Source: TMED14 sp002167805
Lineage (GTDB): Bacteria > Bacteroidota > Bacteroidia > Flavobacteriales > Schleiferiaceae
Direction of reading: 5' to 3'
Assembly (NCBI GenBank): GCA_965655795.1
Contig: CBFHHY010000004.1
Coordinates: 83,936-147,935 of the forward strand
DNA length: 64,000 bases
Shown: positions 53,288 through 64,000 of the stretch, one piece after another
Layout of the letters: the number at the start of each line of letters is the position of its first letter
How positions within the stretch are numbered: the first letter of the stretch is position 1
Notes under the pieces: generated by a model
Seen by the model: only the letters and a program-made list of their open reading frames with translations
Database searches by the model: none
Told to the model about the DNA's origin: nothing
Program-made: the position numbers and the translations under genes

Positions 53288-54493
53288 ATGAAGACTAAAA
53301 TTATATTTTTACTGGTAACAACGTTTTTCCTGAAACAAACGCTCAAAGCTCAAACTACTGCATTTGGAGATGAACTGAATGTTGTTACTTCTGCCTTGCC
53401 AATGCTAGCTATTGGCCCAGATGCAAGAATGGGTGGGCTCGCTAATGCAGGGGTCGCTGCTTCCCCAGATGCAAATGCTCTATTTTGGAACCCATCAAAG
53501 TTAGCTTTTATGGGTTCAGGTAATATGCAGGGGGGGATTTCATATACTCCTTGGCTGAGAAGATTGGTACCTGACGTTGAATTGATGTTTGCAAACGTAG
53601 CGATTGGCCTTGGAGATCGGGCGGGCTTGGGAGCTAGCTTAAGATATTTTTCTTTAGGTGATATTACTTTCAGAAATGAGCAGGGAGATGAACAAGGAAC
53701 TTATAGACCCTATGAAATGGCTCTAGATGTTGCATATGCATTGAAATTATCTGAAAATTGGTCAGCTGGAGTGGGTTTACGATATGCCTTATCTGATTTA
53801 ACACAAGGTCAAGTTGTAGGGAATCTTCAAACAAAGCCTGGACAAACCGTTGCAACAGATGTCAGCTTTTACTACCAAGGTGAAGTTAATAATCTTCCTG
53901 ACGGACAAAAAGGGCAGTGGTTAGGCGGTTTGAATATATCTAATATTGGAGCAAAAGTTAAGTACACAGAAAGTGGTGACGCAGATTTTATTCCCACAAA
54001 TTTTAAAATGGGGGCAGGATATAATTGGTCTTTGGATAAATACAATCGAGTTGTAGCATTATTTGATATCAATAAACTCCTTGTCCCAACTCAGCCGAGA
54101 AGAGATTTAATGGATGAAGACGGTGATGGTGATCGAAATGAGATTTTACAAAATGGAGGAAAAGATGATAATGTTGGGGTGATCCAGGGAATAATTCAAA
54201 GCTGGGACCCAAGTGCAAAGCCTAATGGATCAAGGGAACTTTTTCAAGAATTCATGTATAATTTTGGAGCAGAATATTGGTATGACAATAAATTTGCGGT
54301 TCGTGGAGGTTATCAACATGAACACAGGAATAAGGGTAACCGCAGGTTTTTTACATTAGGTTTTGGACTTAGATATAGTCTATTAGGTCTTGATTTCGCC
54401 TATTTATTTCCTGCCGATCAAACTGTTAGATCTCCCTTAGAAAATACAATTAGATTCAGTGCGTTAATTGACTTGAATCAAATTTTAGATTGA
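53288..54493 (+). CDS. porV: Type IX secretion shuttle protein PorV (LptO)
   Basis: PorV is an outer-membrane barrel that collects cargo from SprA and presents it to PorU. The start is ATG 53288 (401 residues), giving a signal peptide ending TLKAQ; an in-frame TTG four codons upstream is less likely. Family sequence AIGPDARMGGLANAGVAASPDANALFWNPSKLAF is at the mature N terminus. The C terminus is a barrel end (FSALIDLNQILD). A TATATTTG box at 53271-53278 could give a nearly leaderless transcript. porU and porV adjacency is typical. Confidence 0.95.
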   Translation: MKTKIIFLLVTTFFLKQTLKAQTTAFGDELNVVTSALPMLAIGPDARMGGLANAGVAASPDANALFWNPSKLAFMGSGNMQGGISYTPWLRRLVPDVELMFANVAIGLGDRAGLGASLRYFSLGDITFRNEQGDEQGTYRPYEMALDVAYALKLSENWSAGVGLRYALSDLTQGQVVGNLQTKPGQTVATDVSFYYQGEVNNLPDGQKGQWLGGLNISNIGAKVKYTESGDADFIPTNFKMGAGYNWSLDKYNRVVALFDINKLLVPTQPRRDLMDEDGDGDRNEILQNGGKDDNVGVIQGIIQSWDPSAKPNGSRELFQEFMYNFGAEYWYDNKFAVRGGYQHEHRNKGNRRFFTLGFGLRYSLLGLDFAYLFPADQTVRSPLENTIRFSALIDLNQILD

Positions 54494-54512
54494 TTAAAAT
54501 TTTAATAGAGCT

Positions 54513-54539
54513 TTGTTTCACATCTGGGCACTATTTTTG
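54513..54539 (+). promoter_or_regulatory. Candidate pdhA promoter (TTG-N16-TATTTTTG)
   Basis: TTG at 54513-54515 and TATTTTTG at 54532-54539 are 16 bases apart, near the Bacteroidota promoter consensus. The predicted start of transcription is about 15 bases before the pdhA ATG. It lies in the 66-base gap after porV. Confidence 0.5.
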
Positions 54540-54559
54540 CCAATTGAATTACAGTTTAA

Positions 54560-55555
54560 ATGGCAAAGAAAAAATTAACTAAGGAGATATACCTCAAGTG
54601 GTATGAAGATATGCTGTTATGGCGGAAGTTTGAGGATATGTCGGCCGCACTTTACATACAGCAAAAAATTCGTGGTTTCTTGCACCTTTACAATGGACAG
54701 GAAGCTGTGCTTGCAGGTTCTATTTTGGCTATGGAGCCCGGTGATAAAATGATTACGGCATATCGAAACCATGTCCAACCCATTGGCCTTGGAGTTGACC
54801 CAAAAAAAATTATGGCTGAATTGATGGGTAAAGCAACAGGCACCTCTCGTGGTAAAGGCGGTTCTATGCATATGTTTTCAAAAGATCATAATTTTTTTGG
54901 AGGTCATGGGATTGTTGGGGGCCAAATTCCTTTGGGTGCAGGCTTAGCTTTTGCAGATAAATACAGAAATAAAAATCATGTTACTTTAACCTACATGGGT
55001 GACGGGGCAGTTCGTCAAGGCTCTTTGCATGAGACCTTTAATTTGGCTATGCTTTGGAATCTTCCTGTGGTTTTTATTTGTGAAAATAATGGTTATGCTA
55101 TGGGTACGTCTGTTGAAAGAACGGCAAATCACAGTGAAATTTGGAAATTAGGTTTAGGGTATGAAATGCCTTGTGCACCTGTGGATGGCATGGATCCAGC
55201 CGTTGTTTATTCAGCACTTCAAGAGGCTGTAGATAGAGCTCGCTCTGGAGGAGGTCCAACTTTTTTAGAAATTAGAACATACAGATACAAAGGCCACTCG
55301 ATGTCCGACGCGCAGCATTACAGAACAAAAGATGAAGTCGCAGAATACCAGAAAGTTGATCCTATTATAATCGTAAAGAAAATGATAGAAAAAAAGAAAT
55401 GGCTAGATGCAAAAGGTTTTGAAGAAATTGACTCAAAAGTAAAGTCATTAGTCGCTGATTGCGTTAAGTTTGGTGAAGATTCTCCATTTCCGGAGGCTCA
55501 TGAATTATGGCAAGATATATATGTTCAAGATGATTATCCATTTATAAAGGAATAA
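54560..55555 (+). CDS. pdhA: Pyruvate dehydrogenase E1 alpha subunit
   Basis: The alpha subunit of the thiamine-diphosphate E1 enzyme that decarboxylates pyruvate. The 331-residue product has the ThDP motif GDGAVRQGSLHETFNLAMLW with the closing ENN near residue 178. It also has the phosphorylation-loop-like KGHSMSDAQHYR near 250. The beta subunit gene is not adjacent; E2 follows by 4 bases. Splitting of pdhB from pdhA-pdhC is common in this phylum. Confidence 0.94.
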   Translation: MAKKKLTKEIYLKWYEDMLLWRKFEDMSAALYIQQKIRGFLHLYNGQEAVLAGSILAMEPGDKMITAYRNHVQPIGLGVDPKKIMAELMGKATGTSRGKGGSMHMFSKDHNFFGGHGIVGGQIPLGAGLAFADKYRNKNHVTLTYMGDGAVRQGSLHETFNLAMLWNLPVVFICENNGYAMGTSVERTANHSEIWKLGLGYEMPCAPVDGMDPAVVYSALQEAVDRARSGGGPTFLEIRTYRYKGHSMSDAQHYRTKDEVAEYQKVDPIIIVKKMIEKKKWLDAKGFEEIDSKVKSLVADCVKFGEDSPFPEAHELWQDIYVQDDYPFIKE

Positions 55556-55559
55556 GGCT

Positions 55560-56804
55560 ATGGCAACAGTAATTAATATGCCCAGATTAAGTGATACGAT
55601 GACTGAAGGCGTCGTAGCAAAGTGGCACGTGAAAGTTGGTGATAAAATTTCGGAAGGAACATTGCTTGCAGAAATTGAGACTGATAAGGCCACCATGGAT
55701 TTCGAGGCGTTTCCAGGTCAAGAAGGAACCCTTCTTTTCGCAGGAATTGATGAAGGTGCTTCTGCGCCTGTAGATTCAATTTTAGCAATTTTAGGAAAGG
55801 AAGGAGAGGACATTTCTTCTTATATGAGTAACGGTTCGAATGCATCAGAATCAAAGGATAGTCGAGAGGATCAAGAGGTAAAACTTTCTCAAGAATCTCC
55901 ATTAACAAATAAGAATACTATAGAGGCTCCCAAAGAAAAAGAAGAATTGAATTCTGAGCGCCTAAAAGCATCCCCACTTGCAAAATCTCTCGCGAAAGAA
56001 AAAGGGATTGACATTACTGATGTAAAAGGCACTGGTGAGGGTGGAAGAATTATAAAACGAGATGTAGAAAGTCACCAAGTAATAACTTCGGTGTCACCGG
56101 TTGCCAAAAAATCATACCCGAGTTCTGGATATTCTGATGCTCCCATTAGTCAAATGCGAAAGACTATTGCAAAACGTTTGGCGGAAAGTAAGTTTACAGC
56201 CCCCCATTTTTATCTTACTATTTCTGTGGATATGGACGCAGCAATAGATGCAAGGAAGTTACTTAATTTAGATAGTGATATTAAAATATCATTTAATGAC
56301 TTAGTTGTTAAGGCAGTATCTCAGGCTTTAAAAAGACATCCAGAGGTAAATAGCTCTTGGCTAGGAGATACAATTAGAACTAATTATGATATTAATGTCG
56401 GAGTTGCAGTTGCAGTGGAAGATGGTTTGCTTGTTCCTGTTGTGAGAAATGCTGACGTAAAAAATCTTGAGGCAATCTCAAATGAGATTAAGAATTTTGC
56501 ATCGAGAGCTAAAAATAAAGAACTTCAGCCCTCAGACTGGGAAGGAAATACTTTCACAATCTCTAATCTTGGAATGTTTGGAATTGATCAATTTACTGCA
56601 ATTGTAAACCCTCCTGACAGCTGTATTCTTGCAGTAGGTGGCATCCAGTCTATTCCTGTAGTTAAGAATGGTGAAGTCGTTCCAGGAAACATTATGAAGC
56701 TAACCTTGAGCTGTGATCATCGTGTGGTAGATGGTGCAAAAGGTTCGGCATTTTTGAATACTGTAAAGAATTTCTTAGAAGCTCCTGTTAAAATGATGTT
56801 ATAA
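55560..56804 (+). CDS. pdhC: Dihydrolipoamide acetyltransferase (E2) of pyruvate dehydrogenase
   Basis: E2 transfers the acetyl group to CoA. The 414-residue product has one lipoyl domain (Lys43 in EIETDKATMDF), an acidic linker, and a peripheral subunit-binding domain (ASPLAKSLAKEKGIDI, about 138-172). A catalytic domain contains SCDHRVVDGAKG near residue 387, holding the active His. Many relatives have two lipoyl domains; this has one. An intrinsic terminator follows 9 bases after the stop. Confidence 0.94.
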   Translation: MATVINMPRLSDTMTEGVVAKWHVKVGDKISEGTLLAEIETDKATMDFEAFPGQEGTLLFAGIDEGASAPVDSILAILGKEGEDISSYMSNGSNASESKDSREDQEVKLSQESPLTNKNTIEAPKEKEELNSERLKASPLAKSLAKEKGIDITDVKGTGEGGRIIKRDVESHQVITSVSPVAKKSYPSSGYSDAPISQMRKTIAKRLAESKFTAPHFYLTISVDMDAAIDARKLLNLDSDIKISFNDLVVKAVSQALKRHPEVNSSWLGDTIRTNYDINVGVAVAVEDGLLVPVVRNADVKNLEAISNEIKNFASRAKNKELQPSDWEGNTFTISNLGMFGIDQFTAIVNPPDSCILAVGGIQSIPVVKNGEVVPGNIMKLTLSCDHRVVDGAKGSAFLNTVKNFLEAPVKMML

Positions 56805-56813
56805 GCTTTTTAT

Positions 56814-56840
56814 AAAATAGGCTAAATGGCCTATTTTTTT
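56814..56840 (+). terminator. Intrinsic terminator after pdhC
   Basis: A 9-bp stem (AAAATAGGC / GCCTATTTT) with a six-base loop is followed directly by T residues through 56840. It is a classical rho-independent terminator separating pdhA-pdhC from feoA-feoB. Confidence 0.85.
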
Positions 56841-56886
56841 GTGTTTAACTTTAAGCATAGAATCATTCTAAATATCAAATAAACTA

Positions 56887-57129
56887 ATGTATCTCAGTGA
56901 TCTTAAGGTTGGCCAAAAGGCCATTGTTCTACAGGCTTCTAAAAGTCTGCCGGTTAAGCTATACGAGATGGGTTGTATGCCAGGAGAAGAGATTACATTA
57001 AATTATGCAGCTCCATTCTCAGGACCAATGTGCTTTTTTGTGCAGGATACATTAATTAGTATGCGGAAAGAGCTTGCTCAATTGGTTCCTATTACTGATC
57101 CTAATGTCAAATCATTCAGAAATGATTGA
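56887..57129 (+). CDS. feoA: Ferrous iron transport protein A
   Basis: FeoA is the small SH3-like cytosolic partner of FeoB. The 80-residue product shows LKVGQKAIVLQ and the LYEMGCMPGEEITL segment typical of the family. It ends 8 bases into feoB. A TAACTTTA sequence near 56846 is close to, but not, a consensus -7 box. Regulation by iron is usual for the family, but no Fur-like box could be picked out. Confidence 0.92.
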   Translation: MYLSDLKVGQKAIVLQASKSLPVKLYEMGCMPGEEITLNYAAPFSGPMCFFVQDTLISMRKELAQLVPITDPNVKSFRND

Positions 57130-59137
57130 AAAAAAAGCAATTAGGGTTGCGTTAGTTGGTAGGCCTAATACAGGAAAGTCATCCTTATTTAATCGGCTTA
57201 CAGGTTTGAGTCAAAAGGTGGGTAATTATCCGGGGGTAACCATGGAAAAGCGCTCGGGTCTAATTAAGCTTGCGCCAGGAGTACTTGCAGAAATAATAGA
57301 TCTTCCTGGAATTTATTCTCTTCACCCTTCATCTCCAGATGAGCAGGTAGTGATGGATTCATTTTTAAATGAAAAAGTAGATGAGAAAATTGATGTAGTC
57401 ATTGGTTTAGCAGATGGAACGAATTTAAAAACATGTTTATTTGTCTTTACACAGGTTATTGATTTAGGGATACCGGCATTGTTGGCAGTAACAATGAGTG
57501 ATGAAATGGAGCGAAAAGGAATGGAACTTGATGTTTCAGGTCTTAGTGAGTCTCTTGGGGTACCAATCACCCTAATAAATGGTAGATTGGGTCATGGCAT
57601 AGAGGAGCTTCAAAATAATCTTTTAAATGCCTCAAGTTCAACTAATATTCCATTTTTTCAACCAGGTGGACTTCATTTAGAATGGATCAATAAGGTATCT
57701 GAGGATAATAATTTTGATCTTCCTTACAAATCATGGCTTTATGGACTTTGTGGTTCTGAATATGAAGAATTAATCAGCAGTACGGGTAAAACAGTTGCTA
57801 GAGCTCGAGCAGATGAAGCGATTAAAAGATATCGAAAAGTTAATGAATGGTTGCGCGAATTCTTTATCAAACACCCTGGAAAAGATCGCAGATGGACTGC
57901 TCGTCTTGATAAGTGGGCAGTTAATCCGATTTGGGGTAGTATCATTCTCGTTGCACTCATGTTTCTTTTATTTCAAGCTTTATTTTTTGGAAGTGAGGCG
58001 CCTATGAATTTCATTGATGATCAGTTTGCGCGGTTGTCAAATATTTTAGAATCCAATCTGCCTAATGGATTTTTCAGTCATTTAATTACAAATGGTATTA
58101 TTCCCGGTGTTGCTGGAGTTTTAATTTTCATTCCTCAAATAGCCATATTATTTGGATTGATATCTCTTTTGGAAGAGTCAGGATATATGTCGCGAGTGGT
58201 TTTTATAATGGATAGGTTCATGCGCCCCTTTGGATTGAGTGGTAAATCTGTTGTTCCAATGGTATCGGGCACGGCATGTGCCATTCCAGCTATTATGTCA
58301 ACAAGAAATATGGAGAATAGTCGTGAAAAATGGCTTTCTATTGCTGTTGCACCATTGATAACATGTGCGGCTCGGTTGCCGGTATATGCTCTTTTGATTA
58401 GCTTGGTTATTCCTGATCAGACTTTGTTTGGTTTGAGTTTACGGGGATTAGTATTATTTAGTTTGTACATGACTGGTTTTTTTGCTGCCCTCTTGGGATC
58501 AGCGGCCTTGAATAAAATAGTGCCTAAAGCTAAATCAAACCCGTTTTTGTTAGAAATGCCCTCGTACCGGGTTCCTCAATTACGGAATGTTGGCCAAACA
58601 ATATTTAATAGAACTAAAAGTTTTGTTACAGAGGCAGGAAAAATAATTTTAGCAATCAGCGTTATTTTATGGTTTTTTGCAAGTTTTGGGCCAGGAAAAA
58701 CTCCTGATTTCACCCAAGATTATGAAGCCATACCGATTGAGGATAGCTATGTAGGTAAAATGGGGAAAGCTATAGAGCCAGTAATGAAACCATTAGGGTT
58801 TGATTGGAAAGTTTCAATAGCTGTATTATCTTCATTTGTGGCTAGGGAAGTTTTTGTTGGAACAATGGCGACTCTATATAGTGTTGATGATAATGAGAAA
58901 TCAAGCATTCGCGAACAAATGGCGAAGCAAAAAAATCAGGATACGGGTGAGCCTTATTTCAATCTGGCAGTTGGAGTCTCATTATTACTATTTTATGCTT
59001 TTGCAATGCAATGTATGAGTACATATGCTGTTGTCGCCAGAGAAACGAGAAGTCATAAATTTGCTGCAACTCAGTTTTTGATATTAGGTATTTTGGCATA
59101 CGGAGCAGCATTTTTGTCTTACAGTGTTTTAGCCTAA
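57122..59137 (+). CDS. feoB: Ferrous iron transporter FeoB
   Basis: FeoB is the GTPase-fused membrane permease for Fe(II). The start is placed at ATG 57122 (MIEKKAIRVALVGRPNTGKSS), overlapping feoA by 8 bases; ATG 57104 is an alternative. The G-domain shows G1 GRPNTGKS, G3 DLPGIYSLHP and a G4-like position (VTMSDEMERKG). At the G4 position the usual NxxD is MSDE. The helical insertion domain and about eight membrane helices follow, with gate motifs VVPMVSGTACAIPAIMSTR and VAREVFVGTMATLYS. The product is about 671 residues, normal for the family. Confidence 0.95.
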   Translation: MIEKKAIRVALVGRPNTGKSSLFNRLTGLSQKVGNYPGVTMEKRSGLIKLAPGVLAEIIDLPGIYSLHPSSPDEQVVMDSFLNEKVDEKIDVVIGLADGTNLKTCLFVFTQVIDLGIPALLAVTMSDEMERKGMELDVSGLSESLGVPITLINGRLGHGIEELQNNLLNASSSTNIPFFQPGGLHLEWINKVSEDNNFDLPYKSWLYGLCGSEYEELISSTGKTVARARADEAIKRYRKVNEWLREFFIKHPGKDRRWTARLDKWAVNPIWGSIILVALMFLLFQALFFGSEAPMNFIDDQFARLSNILESNLPNGFFSHLITNGIIPGVAGVLIFIPQIAILFGLISLLEESGYMSRVVFIMDRFMRPFGLSGKSVVPMVSGTACAIPAIMSTRNMENSREKWLSIAVAPLITCAARLPVYALLISLVIPDQTLFGLSLRGLVLFSLYMTGFFAALLGSAALNKIVPKAKSNPFLLEMPSYRVPQLRNVGQTIFNRTKSFVTEAGKIILAISVILWFFASFGPGKTPDFTQDYEAIPIEDSYVGKMGKAIEPVMKPLGFDWKVSIAVLSSFVAREVFVGTMATLYSVDDNEKSSIREQMAKQKNQDTGEPYFNLAVGVSLLLFYAFAMQCMSTYAVVARETRSHKFAATQFLILGILAYGAAFLSYSVLA

Positions 59138-59161
59138 ACCGAATATATATACCTTTATCTC

Positions 59162-59287
59162 ATGGTTGCAATAATTCTTTATACAATCTTTTTTCTTTCC
59201 TTTGGGTATGCATTTGTGCCCAAGCCAAAGGATCGAAGTCAATCCTCGTGCTCTACAAATTGCGGATGTAAACAGGAATTGCAGTAA
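59162..59287 (+). CDS. FeoB-associated Cys-rich membrane peptide
   Basis: A 41-residue protein: one N-terminal membrane segment (about 3-19), then KPKDRSQSS and a four-residue cluster of cysteines CSTNCGC (Cys30, 34, 36) before the stop at 59287. It begins 24 bases after feoB and ends 4 bases before the SDR gene, with no other reading frame in the gap. Size, layout and position match the FeoB-associated Cys-rich membrane protein family, thought to help iron uptake by FeoB; the mechanism is unknown. Confidence 0.8.
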   Translation: MVAIILYTIFFLSFGYAFVPKPKDRSQSSCSTNCGCKQELQ

Positions 59288-59291
59288 TTAA

Positions 59292-59960
59292 ATGAAAACT
59301 ATATTAGTCACCGGAAGCTCCAGAGGTATTGGAAAAGAAATATGTATTTCCCTTTCAAAAAAGGGACATCAAGTTTTTGCTTGTAGCAGATCTAAGATTC
59401 AAATACCAGGTTGTAAGTCCTTGATAATGGACCCGGGAGATCTCGATTCAATAAAAGATACTTTTGGATACCTTCAGGATGAAAAAATTTTATTTGATGG
59501 TCTAGTAAATAATGCCGGATTATTAGTAAATAAGCCTTTTTTAGAAATTTCGGAATCTGATTTTCAAAACCTAGCTCAAGTAAACTGGATCGGTCCAGCT
59601 ATGATTATTCAAAAAATAGTCCCTCTTTTTAATCGTGGGGCGCATGTCCTCAATATCTCAAGTATGGGTGGCTTTCAAGGTTCGGAAAAGTTTCCTGGTC
59701 TTGTTGGCTATTCTTCTTCGAAGGGCGCGCTTGTAACCTTAACAGAGTGTCTCCAATCAGAATTAGGTATTGGTGGAGAAGTTATTTTCAATGCTCTATG
59801 TTTAGGTGCTGTTCAGACGGAAATGTTAAAAGAAGCTTTTCCTGACTATTTAGCTCCCACAAGTGCAAAGCGAATGGGTGATTACATAGCAGATTTTGTT
59901 CTTTTTGGGCAAAAATCTTTTGTTGGTAAGGTTTTACCGGTTTCTATTTCTACTCCATAA
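59292..59960 (+). CDS. Short-chain dehydrogenase/reductase
   Basis: A classical SDR of 222 residues. The nucleotide-binding motif is TGSSRGIGKEI (near 7-17) and NNAG is near residue 75. Active-site Ser is in NISSMGGF (near 123), and YSSSK near 143 holds Tyr and Lys. Substrate and cofactor (NADH or NADPH) cannot be decided; the basic residue after the glycine motif (SRSK) hints at NADPH. It lies 4 bases after the Cys-rich peptide and is the last protein gene before the rRNA operon. Confidence 0.88.
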   Translation: MKTILVTGSSRGIGKEICISLSKKGHQVFACSRSKIQIPGCKSLIMDPGDLDSIKDTFGYLQDEKILFDGLVNNAGLLVNKPFLEISESDFQNLAQVNWIGPAMIIQKIVPLFNRGAHVLNISSMGGFQGSEKFPGLVGYSSSKGALVTLTECLQSELGIGGEVIFNALCLGAVQTEMLKEAFPDYLAPTSAKRMGDYIADFVLFGQKSFVGKVLPVSISTP

Positions 59961-60034
59961 TATTTTTTTATTAAGTTCAAATGCTGATAAACAGTGATTT
60001 AACAATTAGTTTCTATTTTTTTTCTTAGAGGGTG

Positions 60035-60064
60035 TTGCTCAATCAAAAAGTCGTTCTACATTTG
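60035..60064 (+). promoter_or_regulatory. rRNA operon promoter (TTG-N19-TACATTTG)
   Basis: TTG at 60035-60037 and TACATTTG at 60057-60064 are exactly 19 bases apart, an ideal Bacteroidota promoter. The expected transcription start is near 60070, leaving about 155 bases of leader before 16S. The rest of the 264-base gap after the SDR gene holds the leader and boxA only. Confidence 0.75.
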
Positions 60065-60138
60065 CACTCCCCAAAACAGACAGCTTTTCAAAAGTTTAAT
60101 TTGCGAGTAGGGGAAAAGACGAAGATTAAGACTTCAAC

Positions 60139-60154
60139 GTTCTTTAACATATTG
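60139..60154 (+). promoter_or_regulatory. boxA-like antitermination element in the rRNA leader
   Basis: GTTCTTTAACATATTG resembles rrn boxA (TGCTCTTTAACA). A near copy (GTTCTTTGACATATTG) recurs at 62080-62095 before 23S, which supports a shared processing or antitermination role. Confidence 0.6.
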
Positions 60155-60224
60155 TGAAATCGAAAGAACTCCAACTCGAAGATTCTATATTGAGATACTT
60201 CAAGAGGCCAGATCAAACAACCTT

Positions 60225-61745
<1,521 letters not shown>

Positions 61746-61857
61746 AGAGAAATATCTCTAAATATTAAAATGATCGGCTCTTGGGATTTATATCTCTTTA
61801 GATCTTCGGTTGGTTCTTTCGATTTCACAATAACTTTGTCTCTTTTTTTTGCTACAC

Positions 61858-61931
61858 AGTCTCGTAGCTCAGGTGGTTAGAGCGCAACACTGATAATGTT
61901 GAGGTCGGCAGTTCGAGTCTGCCCGGGACTA
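61858..61931 (+). tRNA. tRNA-Ile (anticodon GAT)
   Basis: A cloverleaf with acceptor pairs AGTCTCG/CGGGACT and the D-arm GCTCAGGTGGTTAGAGC. The anticodon loop CTGATAA holds GAT, and the T-arm is GGCAGTTCGAGTCTGCC. CCA is not encoded. It lies in the 16S-23S spacer, the usual place for tRNA-Ile. Confidence 0.97.
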
Positions 61932-61981
61932 CGAGATACTTTGTTTGAATAGATTTAATCTAAAAAGAGTAGGAAAAAAGA

Positions 61982-62055
61982 GGGGGATTAGCTCAGCTGG
62001 CTAGAGCGCCTGCCTTGCACGCAGGAGGTCATCGGTTCGACTCCGATATTCTCCA
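61982..62055 (+). tRNA. tRNA-Ala (anticodon TGC)
   Basis: A cloverleaf with acceptor GGGGGAT/ATTCTCC (two G-U pairs) and D-arm GCTCAGCTGGCTAGAGC. The anticodon loop CTTGCAC holds TGC, and the T-arm is ATCGGTTCGACTCCGAT. CCA is not encoded. It follows tRNA-Ile by 50 bases in the rRNA spacer. Confidence 0.97.
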
Positions 62056-62079
62056 CAGCCCCAGTTTATCTGGGACAAA

Positions 62080-62095
62080 GTTCTTTGACATATTG
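62080..62095 (+). promoter_or_regulatory. Second boxA-like element before 23S
   Basis: GTTCTTTGACATATTG differs from the leader copy at 60139 by one base. Repetition of boxA before 16S and 23S is normal for rRNA antitermination. Confidence 0.6.
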
Positions 62096-62125
62096 GAGCA
62101 ACATAGAATAATCATCAAGTTGATG

Positions 62126-64000
<1,875 letters not shown>

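Overview
The window is low-GC chromosomal DNA from a member of the Bacteroidota, most likely a marine-type Flavobacteriia/Flavobacteriales lineage. This rests on several things seen in the sequence. It carries type IX secretion (T9SS) and gliding genes (sprA, porU, porV, porP/sprF-like, gldJ). It carries an alternative complex III (act) operon fused to a cox operon, Omp28-type and CHU_C-type secreted proteins, and a mevalonate-pathway operon. The 16S rRNA ends in the GGAACACCTCC form common in this phylum, and Bacteroidota-type promoters (TTG, about 17-19 nt, TAnnTTTG) are visible. I cannot name the genus.

Layout. Positions 1-7173 hold the end of a respiratory operon: actB (partial)-actC-actD-actE-actF-coxB-coxA. 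ruvB and queG follow (7236-9169). Positions 9179-14213 form a minus-strand cluster of exported thioredoxin-fold proteins around a predicted outer-membrane barrel: an Omp28-like protein with a T9SS tail, a TlpA-like thioredoxin, the barrel, and an Omp28-like lipoprotein. A small T9SS cargo gene, ruvA and the very large sprA follow (14383-23006), then gcvH, a VanZ-like gene, tonB and cysQ. Positions 25419-29565 hold the second half of the terminal oxidase: ctaB, two subunit III-type genes, subunit IV, a SCO copper chaperone, a DUF420 protein and a tiny Cys-containing membrane protein. tolC, an HlyD-type adaptor and tsaB follow.

Positions 33101-42490 hold an M20 dipeptidase (minus strand), a CHU_C/T9SS type B adhesin (plus strand), and a long minus-strand series M23 peptidase-merR-lipoprotein-queD-fabD-mvaD-mevalonate kinase-ubiA. 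Divergent to it lie alaS and an outer-membrane barrel gene. Positions 45805-54493 carry murF, gldJ and porP/sprF on the minus strand, facing porU and porV on the plus strand. pdhA-pdhC, feoA-feoB-feoB-associated Cys-rich peptide and an SDR gene follow. From about 60035 to the window end there is an rRNA operon: promoter, boxA, 16S, tRNA-Ile(GAT), tRNA-Ala(TGC), second boxA, partial 23S.

How the parts fit. ACIII oxidises quinol and feeds electrons through the ActE cytochrome to the aa3-type oxidase. The two respiratory loci together supply structural subunits, heme A synthesis and copper delivery. SprA, PorU, PorV, PorP and GldJ are parts of one export and motility machine, and at least three genes here encode likely cargo of it with C-terminal sorting domains. 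I saw no CRISPR array, insertion sequence, prophage or defence system. The locus most worth a second look as a possibly undescribed unit is the exported thiol/barrel cluster at 9179-14213. Next are the perfect His-rich repeats inside actF and two tiny Cys-rich membrane proteins.
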